From Pontederia crassipes (lineage: Eukaryota > Streptophyta > Magnoliopsida > Commelinales > Pontederiaceae), in contig JAUKPH010000017.1 in assembly GCA_030549335.1 (NCBI GenBank), positions 12,361,501-12,425,500 on the forward strand: DNA of 64,000 bases, given 5' to 3'. This document shows, in pieces, positions 11,248 through 21,470 of this stretch. The notes below the pieces were generated by a model. It worked only from the letters and a program-made list of their open reading frames with translations. It had not been told where the DNA came from and made no database searches. Numbering within the stretch: the first letter of the stretch is position 1; every line of letters begins with the position of its first letter. Position numbers and translations under genes: made by a program.

Positions 11248-11249
<2 letters not shown>
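10711..11249. repeat. Two-copy tandem duplication with an inner duplication
   Basis: Unit 1 (about 10711-10919) and unit 2 (about 10978-11249) share the start TAGGCGTCGACGGCCGCA and the end GTAAGGGGGAGGATATACAT. Unit 2 carries an extra internal copy of the segment from GGGGAACATTGACGGTC through the following ATGTTGAACTG (first copy from about 11027, second from about 11090). The units are separated by an (ATC)n microsatellite. Confidence 0.85.
10943..10977. repeat. (ATC)n microsatellite
   Basis: Eleven or so ATC trinucleotides between the two tandem units. Confidence 0.95.

Positions 11250-11300
<51 letters not shown>
11250..11300. repeat. (AT)n microsatellite
   Basis: About 50 bases of uninterrupted AT dinucleotides directly after the second tandem unit. 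Confidence 0.95.
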
Positions 11301-12782
11301 TAGGATTTTAATTTATCAAGTATATAAAATTACGATTATGATAGTTGTGAACATAATATATGTATTCATTGATATAAAATTATATTTTTAATGTAATATT
11401 AACTCTTAAGATTCATCATCATTTCGACTTGAAATGAAGCTTTATCTTAATCATTTGGTCCAATCCTCATGCTTGAAAGATAAAATCATTCAAGTTTTTA
11501 TTATAAAACTCTTTTGTTGATCCCTCTTCTACAAGAGACATGATTGCTCAATTCAATCAGAAACAAACCAAGTTAGGTAGTCTACATTAGGGAATGTCAT
11601 AGCAAGATCAATAGAGGGTTAATTGATCTTGGTGTATGTTCAGAAATTTTCTTTTTGGGGCACATGCATGTTCTTTCCATAACCCGTGCATGGTACATGT
11701 CCTTAGACGATTCACAAGTACCGGTGTTCAGGAATTATGTTGGACTTGACTCATGAATAAATCTAAACTGATCAAATTTAGTCGGGTCGGATCAACACTC
11801 TTTGAAATAGTAGATCTGACCCAACTAAAACTCCACCCGATTCTGATCGATTTGATTTCGACACGTGGTGGGTCAAATTTTAGAGTGTTATTCTCTCATT
11901 AATGTACATGAATAGAGAAATGTAAACAAAAAAATCTTATGTTACGTACACATGTTTTATTTTATTTATTTTTTTTATTGTACTTTCTAACCGCGATCTT
12001 GACTTCATTTAGAAAACTAGGAAACACACTTGCGCTTCATGCAATTTTAAGATATTGCAAAAATATAAATTTTAATCCTTTTATATCTTTTTGATATATA
12101 TATATATATATAAAGATCGACTCTATTTAGACGATGAATAATAAGACATGATGATGAAAACATAAAACAAACTTATCCTACCTATACATGATGATAACTA
12201 AATAAGATTTATGAAGAAAAATAATACAAAACCCAGTGTTACAAGCAGTTATTACCGAAAAAAAAGAAGGTGGTGAAAATTTTTGGGTGTGCTTAGTATG
12301 TAATATAAAGAGAAAATATAAATATATCTCGTACAAAAAAATAATAACCATTGCAATAATTTAATACATAAATAACACTGTAACAAATGATATCAACTAA
12401 TTAAATAGTTTGTAAAAGTATCAACCGATATAAAATATTGAAAAGAACTTTTACCAAGGTTAAACAAATATTAGAATAATAAAACAATGGAATCCTAGAA
12501 GGAAATTAGGAGAGACAACTCAATACCAAAACGAGAAAGTTGAATTCTCACTGCATATTTTAAGCAAATGCACTATCGTCAAGAACCTATGAAGAAACTT
12601 TAGGAGATAAAAGCTCCATTATCGTACCCACCGAAAAAAAAAAGCTCCATTATCGTATTGAATGTCATGAAATCTACAAAGAATTTTAAAATGTTAAAAT
12701 GAGAAGTCAATTATAATCTGTATACTAATACTAAAGAATTTAGAAAACGTTGGAGGGGCCTGATTATATTGTGGCTCCGTCC
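11301..12782. other. Intergenic, AT-rich, no gene recognised
   Basis: AT-rich with stops in all frames. A short (TA)n run lies at about 12096-12112. I see no coding or transposon signature. Confidence 0.6.
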
Positions 12783-13202
12783 TTGCACACGCGGTCGCCC
12801 CGCTTCATGCGTCCCTTGGCCTCGATGTAGGTGAGCTCGTACTACACCAAGCTGCTCGACGTGTTCCCTAACCGGTGCAGCGCCGCCATGTGCGATGTCC
12901 CCACGTGCGATGTCGAGAGCTGCAGGTTATTCTGCAGCTCGTTGATCACTGCTTGCCCACCGACGTGGATGTAGAAGTGCTCGAATGCTTGCTTGAAGTC
13001 CGGGATGTAGGGATCTCACCGGGCTTTGAAGACCTTGTGCGCGATGAGGCTGAGGAGGAAGAGCAGCTGTCCGAGGCCGGCAGCACGAGCGGGGCGATGG
13101 AGGTGATGTTGGACTCAAGGGCCTCGCATGCGATGACCATGAGGTCCTTGGAGAGGTTGATGCTGCGATTCCCACTCTCATCCTCTCCTTGAACACGCAC
13201 CG
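12783..13202 (-). pseudogene. 3-ketoacyl-CoA synthase fragment, C-terminal half
   Basis: KCS enzymes condense malonyl-CoA with long acyl-CoAs in the ER to make very-long-chain fatty acids. Reading right to left, the fragment shows YRCVFKE, then [50 protein letters not shown] with [11 protein letters not shown] (catalytic His region), [11 protein letters not shown] (catalytic Asn region) and YELTYIEAKGRMKRGDRV. Two in-frame stops and frameshifts break it, and similarity ends near 12783 before the normal C-terminus. The reading continues across the CACTA element into 27185-27285. Confidence 0.85.
13200..13202. repeat. Target-site duplication CCG, left copy
   Basis: CCG directly precedes the CACTA terminus at 13203 and recurs at 27185-27187 after the other terminus. 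With one copy removed, the KCS reading D-R-A-Y-R-C-V-F runs on in frame. Confidence 0.85.
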
Positions 13203-13839
13203 CACTACAACAAAATGAGTTTATAGGGACAAAAAAATTTGGTTCCAAAATTATTAATTTTGATTCCTATTTTTTTAGGACAAAAATCTTTTTGGCCCCA
13301 TTGGTTCTTAGAAGCTGATCTTGAAAAGTTTTGGGAATAAAAAATTTATGTTAGATCTCAAAAGTATTACTTACACTAATCTATTAATCCCTATAAAATC
13401 ATCCAATGGTCTTTAATAATTGCTTTTGATCCCAAATTAAAATAATTTTGGCAACAAAAAAAATCACGTAAAAAAAATTGGTTCCTAAAAATATACTTTT
13501 AAGAAGCTAAAGGTTGGTCCCTAATAATATATTTATAAAGATCAACAAGATGGTCCTCGTTATATATTTATCTGCAACAATATACTAGTAGCCAATTTAT
13601 GAATTTCTAAATGCACAAACATTAGACAATGAAAATTAAGATGAAGAAAACAAGCCGATCTAAGTTTCTACTAAAACAATAAAAATTAAGTTTCTACAAA
13701 AAATAAGAATGTCATACTAAAACAACACCTGCATATATTTGTATTCAACTAAAATTAGAGCCTGCCAAAGAGAACACAAAAGATACAACTTTCAAAATTG
13801 CAGATACGGTGTTCCACTGTTCCCCTAAGTTTCTACTTT

Positions 13840-14300
13840 ATAGTGCTCCTTGACATTCATAGTAAGAATTTCCATCTTTACTGTGAGAACTGTTAATATG
13901 TCATCAATTCTAGTAGTAGAACCTATATGCAATCCACAATGACTACAGTGAGAAAACTTTTCATTGGAAGTGTTTGAAATTTTCTCTTAATTAGCCTCAA
14001 TAAAACTTCTCCTGAATAAATATTTAGCTTTGGTGGTTTAAGATAGCATCTGAACTTTGAGGCAGATACCACTGCCAAATACTTCTGAGATGAAAATCTT
14101 GTTGCTGATGCTCATCATCTGAGCAAACCTTTTTTGGTCCATCATTTCGGAGCATGTTGATTGCATTCTCTGTAACAGAAGTAGATGGAGGAAGCCTCAA
14201 ATACTTGTCATAGATTGATAGTGCAATAGTAGATTTTCTCTGATTTTTCCTGCAAAAACTAGCGAGATCAGTAAAAGGAATGTATTCCAGCTGACACATC
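13840..14300 (-). pseudogene. Exon-like coding pieces inside the CACTA element, unidentified
   Basis: An open frame of 91 codons (14024-14299) starts right after an acceptor-like ATTTCATTAG and reads LEYIPFTDLASFCRKNQ, then STIALSIYDKYLRLPPSTS. Further on, 13840-13955 reads HCSHCGLHIGSTTRIDDIL and ends in a stop. Composition and codon use look coding. I do not recognise either piece. They may be the 3' end of the captured host gene or the transposon's own gene. Confidence 0.45.
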
Positions 14301-14391
14301 TAATGAAATTCATATTAAGACTCAAATATTAATATCTCACAGATATTCATGAGTAAGGAGATAATTATAATGTTGACCTTTCTGTTTTAAG

Positions 14392-14538
14392 ATTAAGAAT
14401 CTTGGTCCACCATATAATAGCATCAATCATATAGTTCTCTAACTTTCTTTGATCAATTATAAATATTCCAAAATCAGGTAAGCAAGCATCTTCATGATAA
14501 AGTTTATCAGATACCCAAGCCTTTGCGGCTGTTCTTTG
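14392..14538 (-). pseudogene. Captured host-like exon, 3' half (split by copia insertion)
   Basis: Reads TAAKAWVSDKLYHEDACLPD, then FGIFIIDQRKLENYMIDAII and WWTKILNLKTE without stops, followed by a donor-like AAAG/GTCAAC. It joins in frame with 24024-24187 once the copia element and one CTTTG copy are removed, giving a single stretch of about 100 codons. The family is not recognised. The clean frame suggests this was still a good exon when the copia element landed. Confidence 0.55.
14534..14538. repeat. Target-site duplication CTTTG, left copy
   Basis: CTTTG precedes the left LTR at 14539 and is repeated at 24024-24028 after the right LTR. Confidence 0.9.
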
Positions 14539-15551
14539 TGTAGGATCAAAGGCACCAAGAGGGGGGGTGAATTGGTGTATTAACTTTCGAAAAAAATCTC
14601 AAAATTAACTTTCGGAAAGAACGATAAAAAGGCCGATCACAAGCAAATAAAGATAAAGATAAAGATAAAGATCAAACTCAGTGAGACACAATATGATGAC
14701 GAGGTTCGACCACAACTCTTTGGCCTACGTCCCCGCTCCGACTTCTCGACCTCGAGACCGCCGGAGATTCACTATCTTTCTCTTTTCTTGTAGGGAGAGA
14801 ACAACCCTCTTTTACACAATCAAACATTCTTCTTCGCGCAAGAGGCAAGACACACCTCTTATACAAGGAGCTCTCAATCTCACTAGATCAGAAAGTAAAT
14901 TTTCCCTCTAACTCTTTTCTTTCACAAATTTTCTCTCTCACTTAAGGCCAAGAAAAGAAAAGGGAAGAAACTTGCACTTTTATGCTCAAAAACTTGAGAG
15001 GAGCTATAGAATGCTTTCTCTTGCTTGGATGCTTTTCCTTCAGGCTTTGGCACTCCTTTTATAGGCTCCAGGAAGTGAAAATTCGTTCAAAAATCGTTCC
15101 ACAATTTTCTCTAAAAAATTCTAGCCGTTACTGTTCATTTGACCGAGAGGCCGGTCGACCGTTGGGACTGGCCGGTCGACCGGTCTATGTGACCGTTGCT
15201 GCCCTTTCAGCCTTTTGAAGTCGTCTGATCGACCGGTCCTTCAACTGATGCATCGTCCAGAAATGTCTCGACGTCGACCGGTATAATTGTTGTCGATCGG
15301 TATAATCTCGACGTTGACCGGTATAATCTCGGCTTTTCTTCTGCTGATTATCAGTCGACCGGTGCCATGGCCGGTCGACCGATGAGTCGACCGGTCGTGT
15401 CTGAAAAAATTTTTCTTGTAGTTTTAAATTGTCGATTTCTTCTACGAATATGGTCATATCAATCATACACCTGCATTATCATCACTTGAGCATAGATTAG
15501 TAACTTTTATGTTCATTTTAATTTGTTATCATAAAAACATAGGATTCAACA
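14539..15551 (-). repeat. 3' LTR of the copia element
   Basis: Begins TGTAGGATC and ends ATTCAACA on the plus strand, and aligns along its length with 23057-24023. It carries one extra stretch near 15345-15380 inside the palindrome cluster. It includes a (GATAAA)n-like run at 14650-14672. Confidence 0.9.
15139..15401. repeat. Palindrome cluster (GGTCGACCGG) in copia 3' LTR
   Basis: Around ten GGCCGGTCGACCG / GTCGACCGGTATAAT words. Several copies are followed by TATAAT, giving a short composite repeat. The equivalent cluster in the other LTR is 23643-23870, with fewer copies. Confidence 0.85.
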
Positions 15552-15566
15552 ATCTCTCTCTTTTTT
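15552..15566 (-). other. Polypurine tract of the copia element
   Basis: The minus strand reads AAAAAAGAGAGAGAT directly before the 3' LTR start TGTTGAAT. This is the expected site and composition for plus-strand priming. Confidence 0.8.
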
Positions 15567-16066
15567 ATGATGACAAATTAATTGGACGATAAGAAGAAGA
15601 AGGAAAAAAATGAAATGTAAGTTTTACATAGAAAGTAATGAACAATACCCCCCCCCTACATTTATGCATATTTTACTTTCTCTCCCCCTAAATCAATGAT
15701 ATTTATATTTTCATAATTCCTTGAGATAATAGGAACATATGGCAAGAAGGAAAGTGAATAAAAAACTTTGAAATCAAAGGGCATTTCATTATGTAGAAAA
15801 AGTTATCGCATTACATTCATAGTTAATGATATATCCATCATGTGTTCATGCACTAATAAATACATCCATCAATCATTACAAAATGGTGCAGGACACAAAT
15901 GAAAACACACAAATGAAAACACAACCTACACATAAGAGCACAATATCGTCCTAGACTTCTCCCCCTTTTGACATCATCAAAGAGGGAGACAACCCAACTA
16001 CTCCTCATCGGGACTATCATCCTCACGAGCTACGGGCGGAATAAATCCATGCGATGCATAGTAAGC
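15567..16066. other. Copia internal region between extra ORF and 3' LTR
   Basis: AT-rich, no open frame of note. It holds a C-run at 15649-15656 and lies downstream of the extra ORF, as 3' untranslated sequence of the element would. Confidence 0.6.
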
Positions 16067-17294
16067 CTATAGCGATCCAACAAGGTAGCGGGAGTCATGC
16101 TCCATACGTCGAACACGTCGATCCATCTGAGTCACACGATGGTCTATGGCAGCCACCTGTTGTGAAAGAGTCGTGAAGTCGTAGGTGCCATGGAAGACTG
16201 AAGTACTGTGCTGGGAAGGTCCAACATGCTTGGCGGGTGCATCCTGAGTGTCCATCGGTGCTGGCTCTCCATCTGTGGCATCATCTCTATCATCAGAATC
16301 TAGTGATGCATGTCCTCCAAACTTAAGACCCTTCCGGTGCAAGGTCCCGGAACCAACGACGTCAGTGGGGCGAGGTCGAATGTACTCCTCGTCTGCAGGA
16401 ATCTTGACTCCACAATGGAGTAAAATCCTCGTAATCCAAGCACTAAAATATAAGTGGTATCGACCACGAGCAACAGAGGAGATCTTCTGAAATGTGTAGT
16501 ACATGTGATAGAAGACGTAATGACCGAAGTGAAGAAATGAGGCATCACGGATGCAGAGACAATGAAGAAAGAAGAGATCGAAGTGAGTGACCTCTGTATA
16601 GTGCCCGGGGAGTGATCATGCGACTGAGGATGTGATGTGCCATCTTCATGATCGGATGAAGATGTCGATAGGCCGTTTCGACGGTATAATGAACATCTTG
16701 TCCAGCAAAAATCGTACGAATGTCATCTGCGATCGAAAGATAATCGGAAGGTCAGTCATGGGTGACAAATGAATAAAAGCCAGGTAAGGGGCATGCCACG
16801 CCTAAGATGCGACAAAGATGGTCAGAGTACAATCGAATGGGTACACCAAGAACATAGGTAATAATGGACTCTCGAGTGATTGTCATGTTCGCATAAAAAT
16901 AACGAACAAGAGGAGGGTACACACGATCTGTAAGGGAGAGAAGTGGCAGCCAATCGATAGTTGCGAACATCTCTTGAACATCTGGAATGTTCAGAGCGTC
17001 CCAATCAATGGTATAGGCACGCCGGACTTCGCGAGAGGCGTACAAGGCTTCGAACCTAACAGAGATGTCTCTAGTGACAAAAAAATGGCTATCAAACTCA
17101 GTGAGCTCAGTGGAAGATGGCTGACGAGTACGTCCACGGGATCGTCCTCGTCCACGGCTACATCGAACGGGCTCTGGTTCGGATTCTGGTTCAGGTTCAC
17201 GTCGGAGGACATGAATGGTGCCATCGGAGCCGGAAAGGCGACGATGACGCTGAAAGACCAGCTTGGTACGCAAATATCCATCATTGTCGGCCAT
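16067..17294 (-). pseudogene. Extra (env-position) ORF of the copia element; plant retroelement mobile-domain type
   Basis: From the ATG at 17294, about 409 codons interrupted by one TGA (16752-16754, THD-stop-PSDY) and one frameshift near 16598. The N-terminus has an acidic E/P run and a basic RGRGRSRGRTR stretch. The middle (VYPPLVRYFYANMTI, VLGVPIRLYSDHLCRILGV) follows the pattern of the 'putative plant transposon protein' family often found in plant retroelements. The C-terminus (TLSQQVAAIDHRVTQMDRRV) looks like a coiled coil. I see no signal peptide or membrane segment, so it is not an obvious envelope protein. It is probably a nucleic-acid-binding or structural accessory factor; the role is unknown. 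Confidence 0.7.
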
Positions 17295-17821
17295 GGATTC
17301 AACAATGGAGGTCGGAAATGAGGCTGGGAGCTGATCGAGGTTAAGATGGATTTTGACTGGCCGGAGAGCGAAAGGAAGGACAGAGAGAGACTGACAGAGT
17401 TGTCGAACGGTGAGAGAGGAGAGGGAGAGAGAGAGACTGGCCGAGAGAGAGAGAGATTGGCCGAGAAAGATGTGGCCGACGGGACGATCGGACGGAGAGA
17501 GGCGATGGTCGATACAGATGTCGACCGGGGGAGGCGGCTGGTTTGTGGTTGCTGGTTGTTGTTGCGGCGACGAGTGACGGTCAGAGTCAGGAGGAGAGAG
17601 AGAGATGCCGGGAGTGGCGGTCGACGACGATGATCACTGGAGGATATGAGAGAGAGAGAGGATACTCGGTCGAGTGTTGGAAATCGAAGGAGGGACGGCC
17701 AGTTGCTAGAGTGACCGGCGGTCGTAGGGTTTGCCGGAGGGGGAAGGTTGTCGACTGGCCAGAGGTTGATCGGCGATTGTTGGAGGATGGGCAGGAGCAG
17801 CGGTCGTGTGGAAATAGGGAT
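17295..17821 (-). other. GA-rich leader upstream of the extra ORF
   Basis: Purine-rich on the plus strand (AGAGAGAGAGAGG-type runs at 17410-17470 and 17600-17660), with no convincing protein. It separates the palindrome cluster from the extra ORF start and would form the leader of any separate transcript for that ORF. Confidence 0.55.
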
Positions 17822-18092
17822 TTGGTCGACCGATTTGAGCGGTCAACTTCTTATAGCTCACGATTTTAGCATATACCGGTCGACCGATCCTGTCCAGTGG
17901 TCGACCAGGCAATTCCTTTTTTTATTTAAATTACCATTGGTCGATTCATGTCAGTCGGACGCATTCATATGTCGGTCGACCGGTGTTTCTTATCGGTCGA
18001 CCGATCAGTGTTATTGCGCATTAGCAACTTTCACAGCGTTCGACCGGACCTACCAGTCGATCGATCGGTCTTTTCTGTAGATCGACCGATCC
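17822..18092. repeat. Internal palindrome cluster (GGTCGACCGAT) between RNase H and extra ORF
   Basis: About ten GGTCGACCGAT-like words, closely resembling the LTR clusters but placed in the internal region, upstream of the extra ORF in its direction of reading. Confidence 0.85.
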
Positions 18093-18257
18093 TTGTATTT
18101 TTCAAATTTTGAACCATTAAAAATCATTTAAAATCGTAAAAATCATATTCCAGAGATATTATACAAATGTAAATGTTGTGCAACACTTTTAATCTTCAAT
18201 TCATGTCAAAAGTGATATTGTATAACCAAGTCACTTTTACTTTGAATTGATATGCAC

Positions 18258-18901
18258 TCAAAAGTTAATCATTCCTAATTCCCTTCTAAGCATGCAAAAT
18301 CGTTCTTCACTTAAGGGTTTTGTAAATATGTCTGCAAGTTGAACTTCGGTGGACACATGTTCAATAACAATGTTCTTAAGGGACACATGTTCTCTAATGA
18401 AATGATACCGTAAGTCAATGTGTTTAGTCCTAAAGTGTTGAATTGAATTTTTGGTCATTTCTATAGCACTTGTGTTATCGCACTTCATAGGTACATTTGA
18501 ACAATTTACATCATAATCAAGTAATTGTTGTTTTACCCATAGTATTTGTGCACAATAACTACCGGCGGCTATATATTCGGCCTCGGCAGTAAAAAGTGCG
18601 ATGGAGTTTTATTTCTTGCTAGCCCATGAAATGAGAGAACTACCAAGAAAACAACACATCCCACTAGTGTTTTTTCTATCAACTTTACACCCGGCAAAAT
18701 CCGCATCGGTGTAAGCATGCAATTCAAATGAGAAATTTCTATCATACCAAATGCCTCACTTGTATGCATTAAATAGCGCGATATTCTTTTTACGACGATT
18801 AAGTGCGATTCTTTAGGGGCGGATTGAAACCTAGCACACAAAGACACACTAAACATTATGTCCGGCCTAGATGCCGTCAAGTAGAGCAAACTACCAATCA
18901 T
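18258..18901 (-). pseudogene. Copia pol: RNase H and RT-RNase H connection
   Basis: GSLLYLTASRPDIMFSVSL and CARFQSAPKESHL are the conserved start of the copia region after RT. The RNase H end reads KCDNTSAIEMTKNSIQHFR and TKHIDLRYHFIREHV, then VSTEVQLADIFTKPL. The middle (around 18490-18620) is broken by a TAA and frame changes (expected A-E-A-E-Y block at about 18570). The product would remove template RNA during cDNA synthesis. Confidence 0.88.
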
Positions 18902-19640
18902 ACCTCTGTACCTTTTTTATCAATGGACTTGCATTTTTCATCTTTATCTAATTTTGTAGTAGTGCTCATAGGAGTTGTGCTCGGCTTGCATTCGTTCATC
19001 CCGAATCTTTTGAGTAGTTCCCTTGTATATTTTTCTTCATTGAGAAAAATGTATTTCTTGGATTGTTTTACTTGTAGGCCTAGAAAGAAAGTGAGCTCTC
19101 TTACAAGACTCATTTCAAATTCTTGTTGCATAAGAGTTTCAAACTCTTTGCATAAGCATTCATTAGTGAAATCATATACGATATCATCAACATAAATGTG
19201 AACTATTAAAATATTATTTTTAAAATATTTTAAAAATAATGTGGTGTCAACTTTTCCTTTTTGAAAACCATTTTTAATTAAAAATGAACTTAATCTTTCA
19301 TACCAAGCTCGAGAGGCTTGTTTCAATCCATAAAAAGCTTTTGAGAGTTTAAATACATGATGAGAAAAATCTGGATTTTCAAAACCTTGAGGTTGTTCAA
19401 CATAAACTTTCAAATTTATAAAACCATTCAAGAAAGCCGATTTAACATCCATTTGAAAAAGTTTAAAACCTTTATAGCATGCAAAGGCCAAAAGCATTTG
19501 AATTGCCTCAAGTCTAGCAACAGGAGCAAAAGTTTCATCAAATCAATTCCTTCAATTTGTGAGTAATCCTTGACCATTAATCTAGCCTTGTTCCTCACAA
19601 TGACACAATTTTTATCTAACTTGTTTCGAAAGACCCATTT
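18898..19640 (-). pseudogene. Copia pol: reverse transcriptase
   Basis: MDVKSAFLNGFINLKVYVEQ, FKLSKAFYGLKQASRAWYE and the catalytic block HIYVDDIVYDFTNE are present, followed by FFLGLQVKQ and YTRELLKRFGM. The first palm aspartate and the YVDD pair are intact. The N-terminal part (19500-19640) continues in another frame after an indel near 19540. In its intact form it would copy element RNA into cDNA in virus-like particles. Confidence 0.9.
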
Positions 19641-20130
19641 GGTTCCAACGATAGGATGGTCCTTGGGTCTTTCTACAAGTTTTCACACTTGATTTCTTTC
19701 AAAATAATTTAATTCCTCATGCATTGCATTTATCCAATTTGGATCTTCAAGTGCATCTATATTGTTGGGTTCAAAATTTGCAAGGAAAGCCGAAAAAGCA
19801 CATAAATTTTTTAAAGAATTTATAATTTTTATGCCTTCATTTATATTACCTATAACTTGATCAAGTGGGTGTGATGAGACATGTTTTCAATTTCTTAGGA
19901 TGATTTGATTCTCTTCTCTTTGAGGTACTTCCATTTCTTTCACCTTTGAGGTGTAAGCTTTTGCTTCCTCTATGTCCACAACTTCAAGTTTTCTTTGTAC
20001 TTCAACTATTTCTTCTTCATCATCATGTGCTTGTTTGCTCAAAAAATCATTAGTTTCATTGAATTTAATAGTACTAGACTCTTCAACAACTAATGTTCTT
20101 TTGTTATACACTCTATAGGCTTTACTTGTA

Positions 20131-21315
20131 CTAGAATAACCAAAAAAAAATATCATCATCACATTTATCATCAAATTTGCCTAGTTTATCTTTAATATTC
20201 AAAATATAACATTTACATCCAAAAACTTTAAAATATGAGATATTTAATTTCTTACAAAATAGCATTTTAAAACATATTTTCTTTTCAAGAGGTCTAAGTA
20301 GAATTCTATTGAGAACATAGCATGATGTGTTTACGGCTTCCGCCAAAAAATATTTTGGTAACTTGCTTTCATTTAAAATTGTTCTAGCCATTTCTTGTAT
20401 AGTTCTATTTTTTCTTTTTACTACTCCATTTTGTTGAGGTGTTCTACGAGTTGAAAAATTATGGGTAATTCCATTTTCTTCGCAAAATGATTCAAATTTA
20501 TGATTTTCAAATTCTCCTCCATGGTCACTTCTAATTTTTGAAATCTTTTGTTCAAATTCGTTTTGAACTCTTTTTGCAAATTTGGAAAACATGTTTAGCG
20601 CTTCATCTTTACTAGCGAGAAAAATTGTCCAAGTGAAACGGGAGAAATCATCAATAATTACAAATACATATCTTTTTCCTCCTAAGCTTGTCACATCAAT
20701 AGGATCAAACAAATCAAGATGTAAAAGTTCCAATGCCCTATGTGTACTAATAACTCCTTTTAATTTAATAGAACTTTTGGTTTGTTTGCTTTTTAGACAT
20801 GAATTACAAACATTATTTTTGTCAAATTTGATCTTAGGCAAGCCTCTAACCAATTCATGATTTGAAAATTTATTTAGCAATTTATAATTTGCATGTCCTA
20901 AACTTCTATGCCACAAGTTTATGTCATCATACATGACATTAAGACATTTTTCATTTTTCAAGTTATCAAAATTAATTTTATATACATTGTTGTACCTAAA
21001 ACCCATGTGTAAAACTTTGTTGTTTTCATCTAATATTAAACATTTGTCCTTTTCAAATTTGACTAAATATTTTTTATCGCATAGTTGACTTATGCTAATT
21101 AGATTATGTTTTAAATTTTCAACAAGCCAAACATTTTCTAAATACACTTTGTCATTCTTACCAATATTACCTATACCAATTACTCTTCTTTTGCTATTGT
21201 CTCCAAAGGTGACTTTTCCTTTATTTTTCTTTTCCAAATTGATGAAATTTGAAACATCGCCGGTCATATGTCTTGAACACACACTATCCAAATACCATTT
21301 ACCTTCATTGTACAT
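20131..21315 (-). pseudogene. Copia pol: protease end and integrase (catalytic Glu replaced by Lys)
   Basis: A 394-codon open frame. It begins with the copia protease signature region (WYLDSVCSRHMTGD; glycine of D-S-G changed to valine), then the zinc-binding pre-integrase part (LWHRSLGHANY, CNSCLKSKQ) and the integrase core: D in LHLDLFDP, D in IRSDHGGEF. The third catalytic residue is lost: GVV-K-RKNRTIQ where the family has GVVERKNRT. FKVFGCKCYI near the end is the usual C-terminal block. Though long and open, the enzyme should be inactive. Confidence 0.9.
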
Positions 21316-21470
21316 AGAGGCTTCCTACAAGAAAATAATTAAGAGTTTTATTTTTTTTGTACCCAAACTTACGTGGGTCCATCTTAATTAGTCATGGTCT
21401 TTTTTTGGATCCAAATTTTCTTCATTCCTTTACTTATTCCTTTCTTAATTCTGCAATCATAAGAATAATG

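Noticed and set aside
11018..11311. 97-codon frame with repeated DGRFCDVEPMSSDQ
   Set aside because: It is the translation of the tandem repeat unit and ends in an AT microsatellite. The same word is open on the other strand. No evidence of a protein.
12927..13248. Ser/Thr-rich frames over the KCS fragment
   Set aside because: Wrong-frame readings of the KCS remnant. The KCS reading with stops matches the family over six blocks.
15139..15401. Possible CRISPR-like array of short palindromic repeats
   Set aside because: Spacing is irregular, units vary, the sequence is plant retrotransposon LTR, and no cas-like gene exists. CRISPR is not expected in a plant nucleus.
16818..17321. 167-codon plus-strand open frame
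   Set aside because: Antisense shadow of the extra copia ORF, which has the coherent family-like reading.
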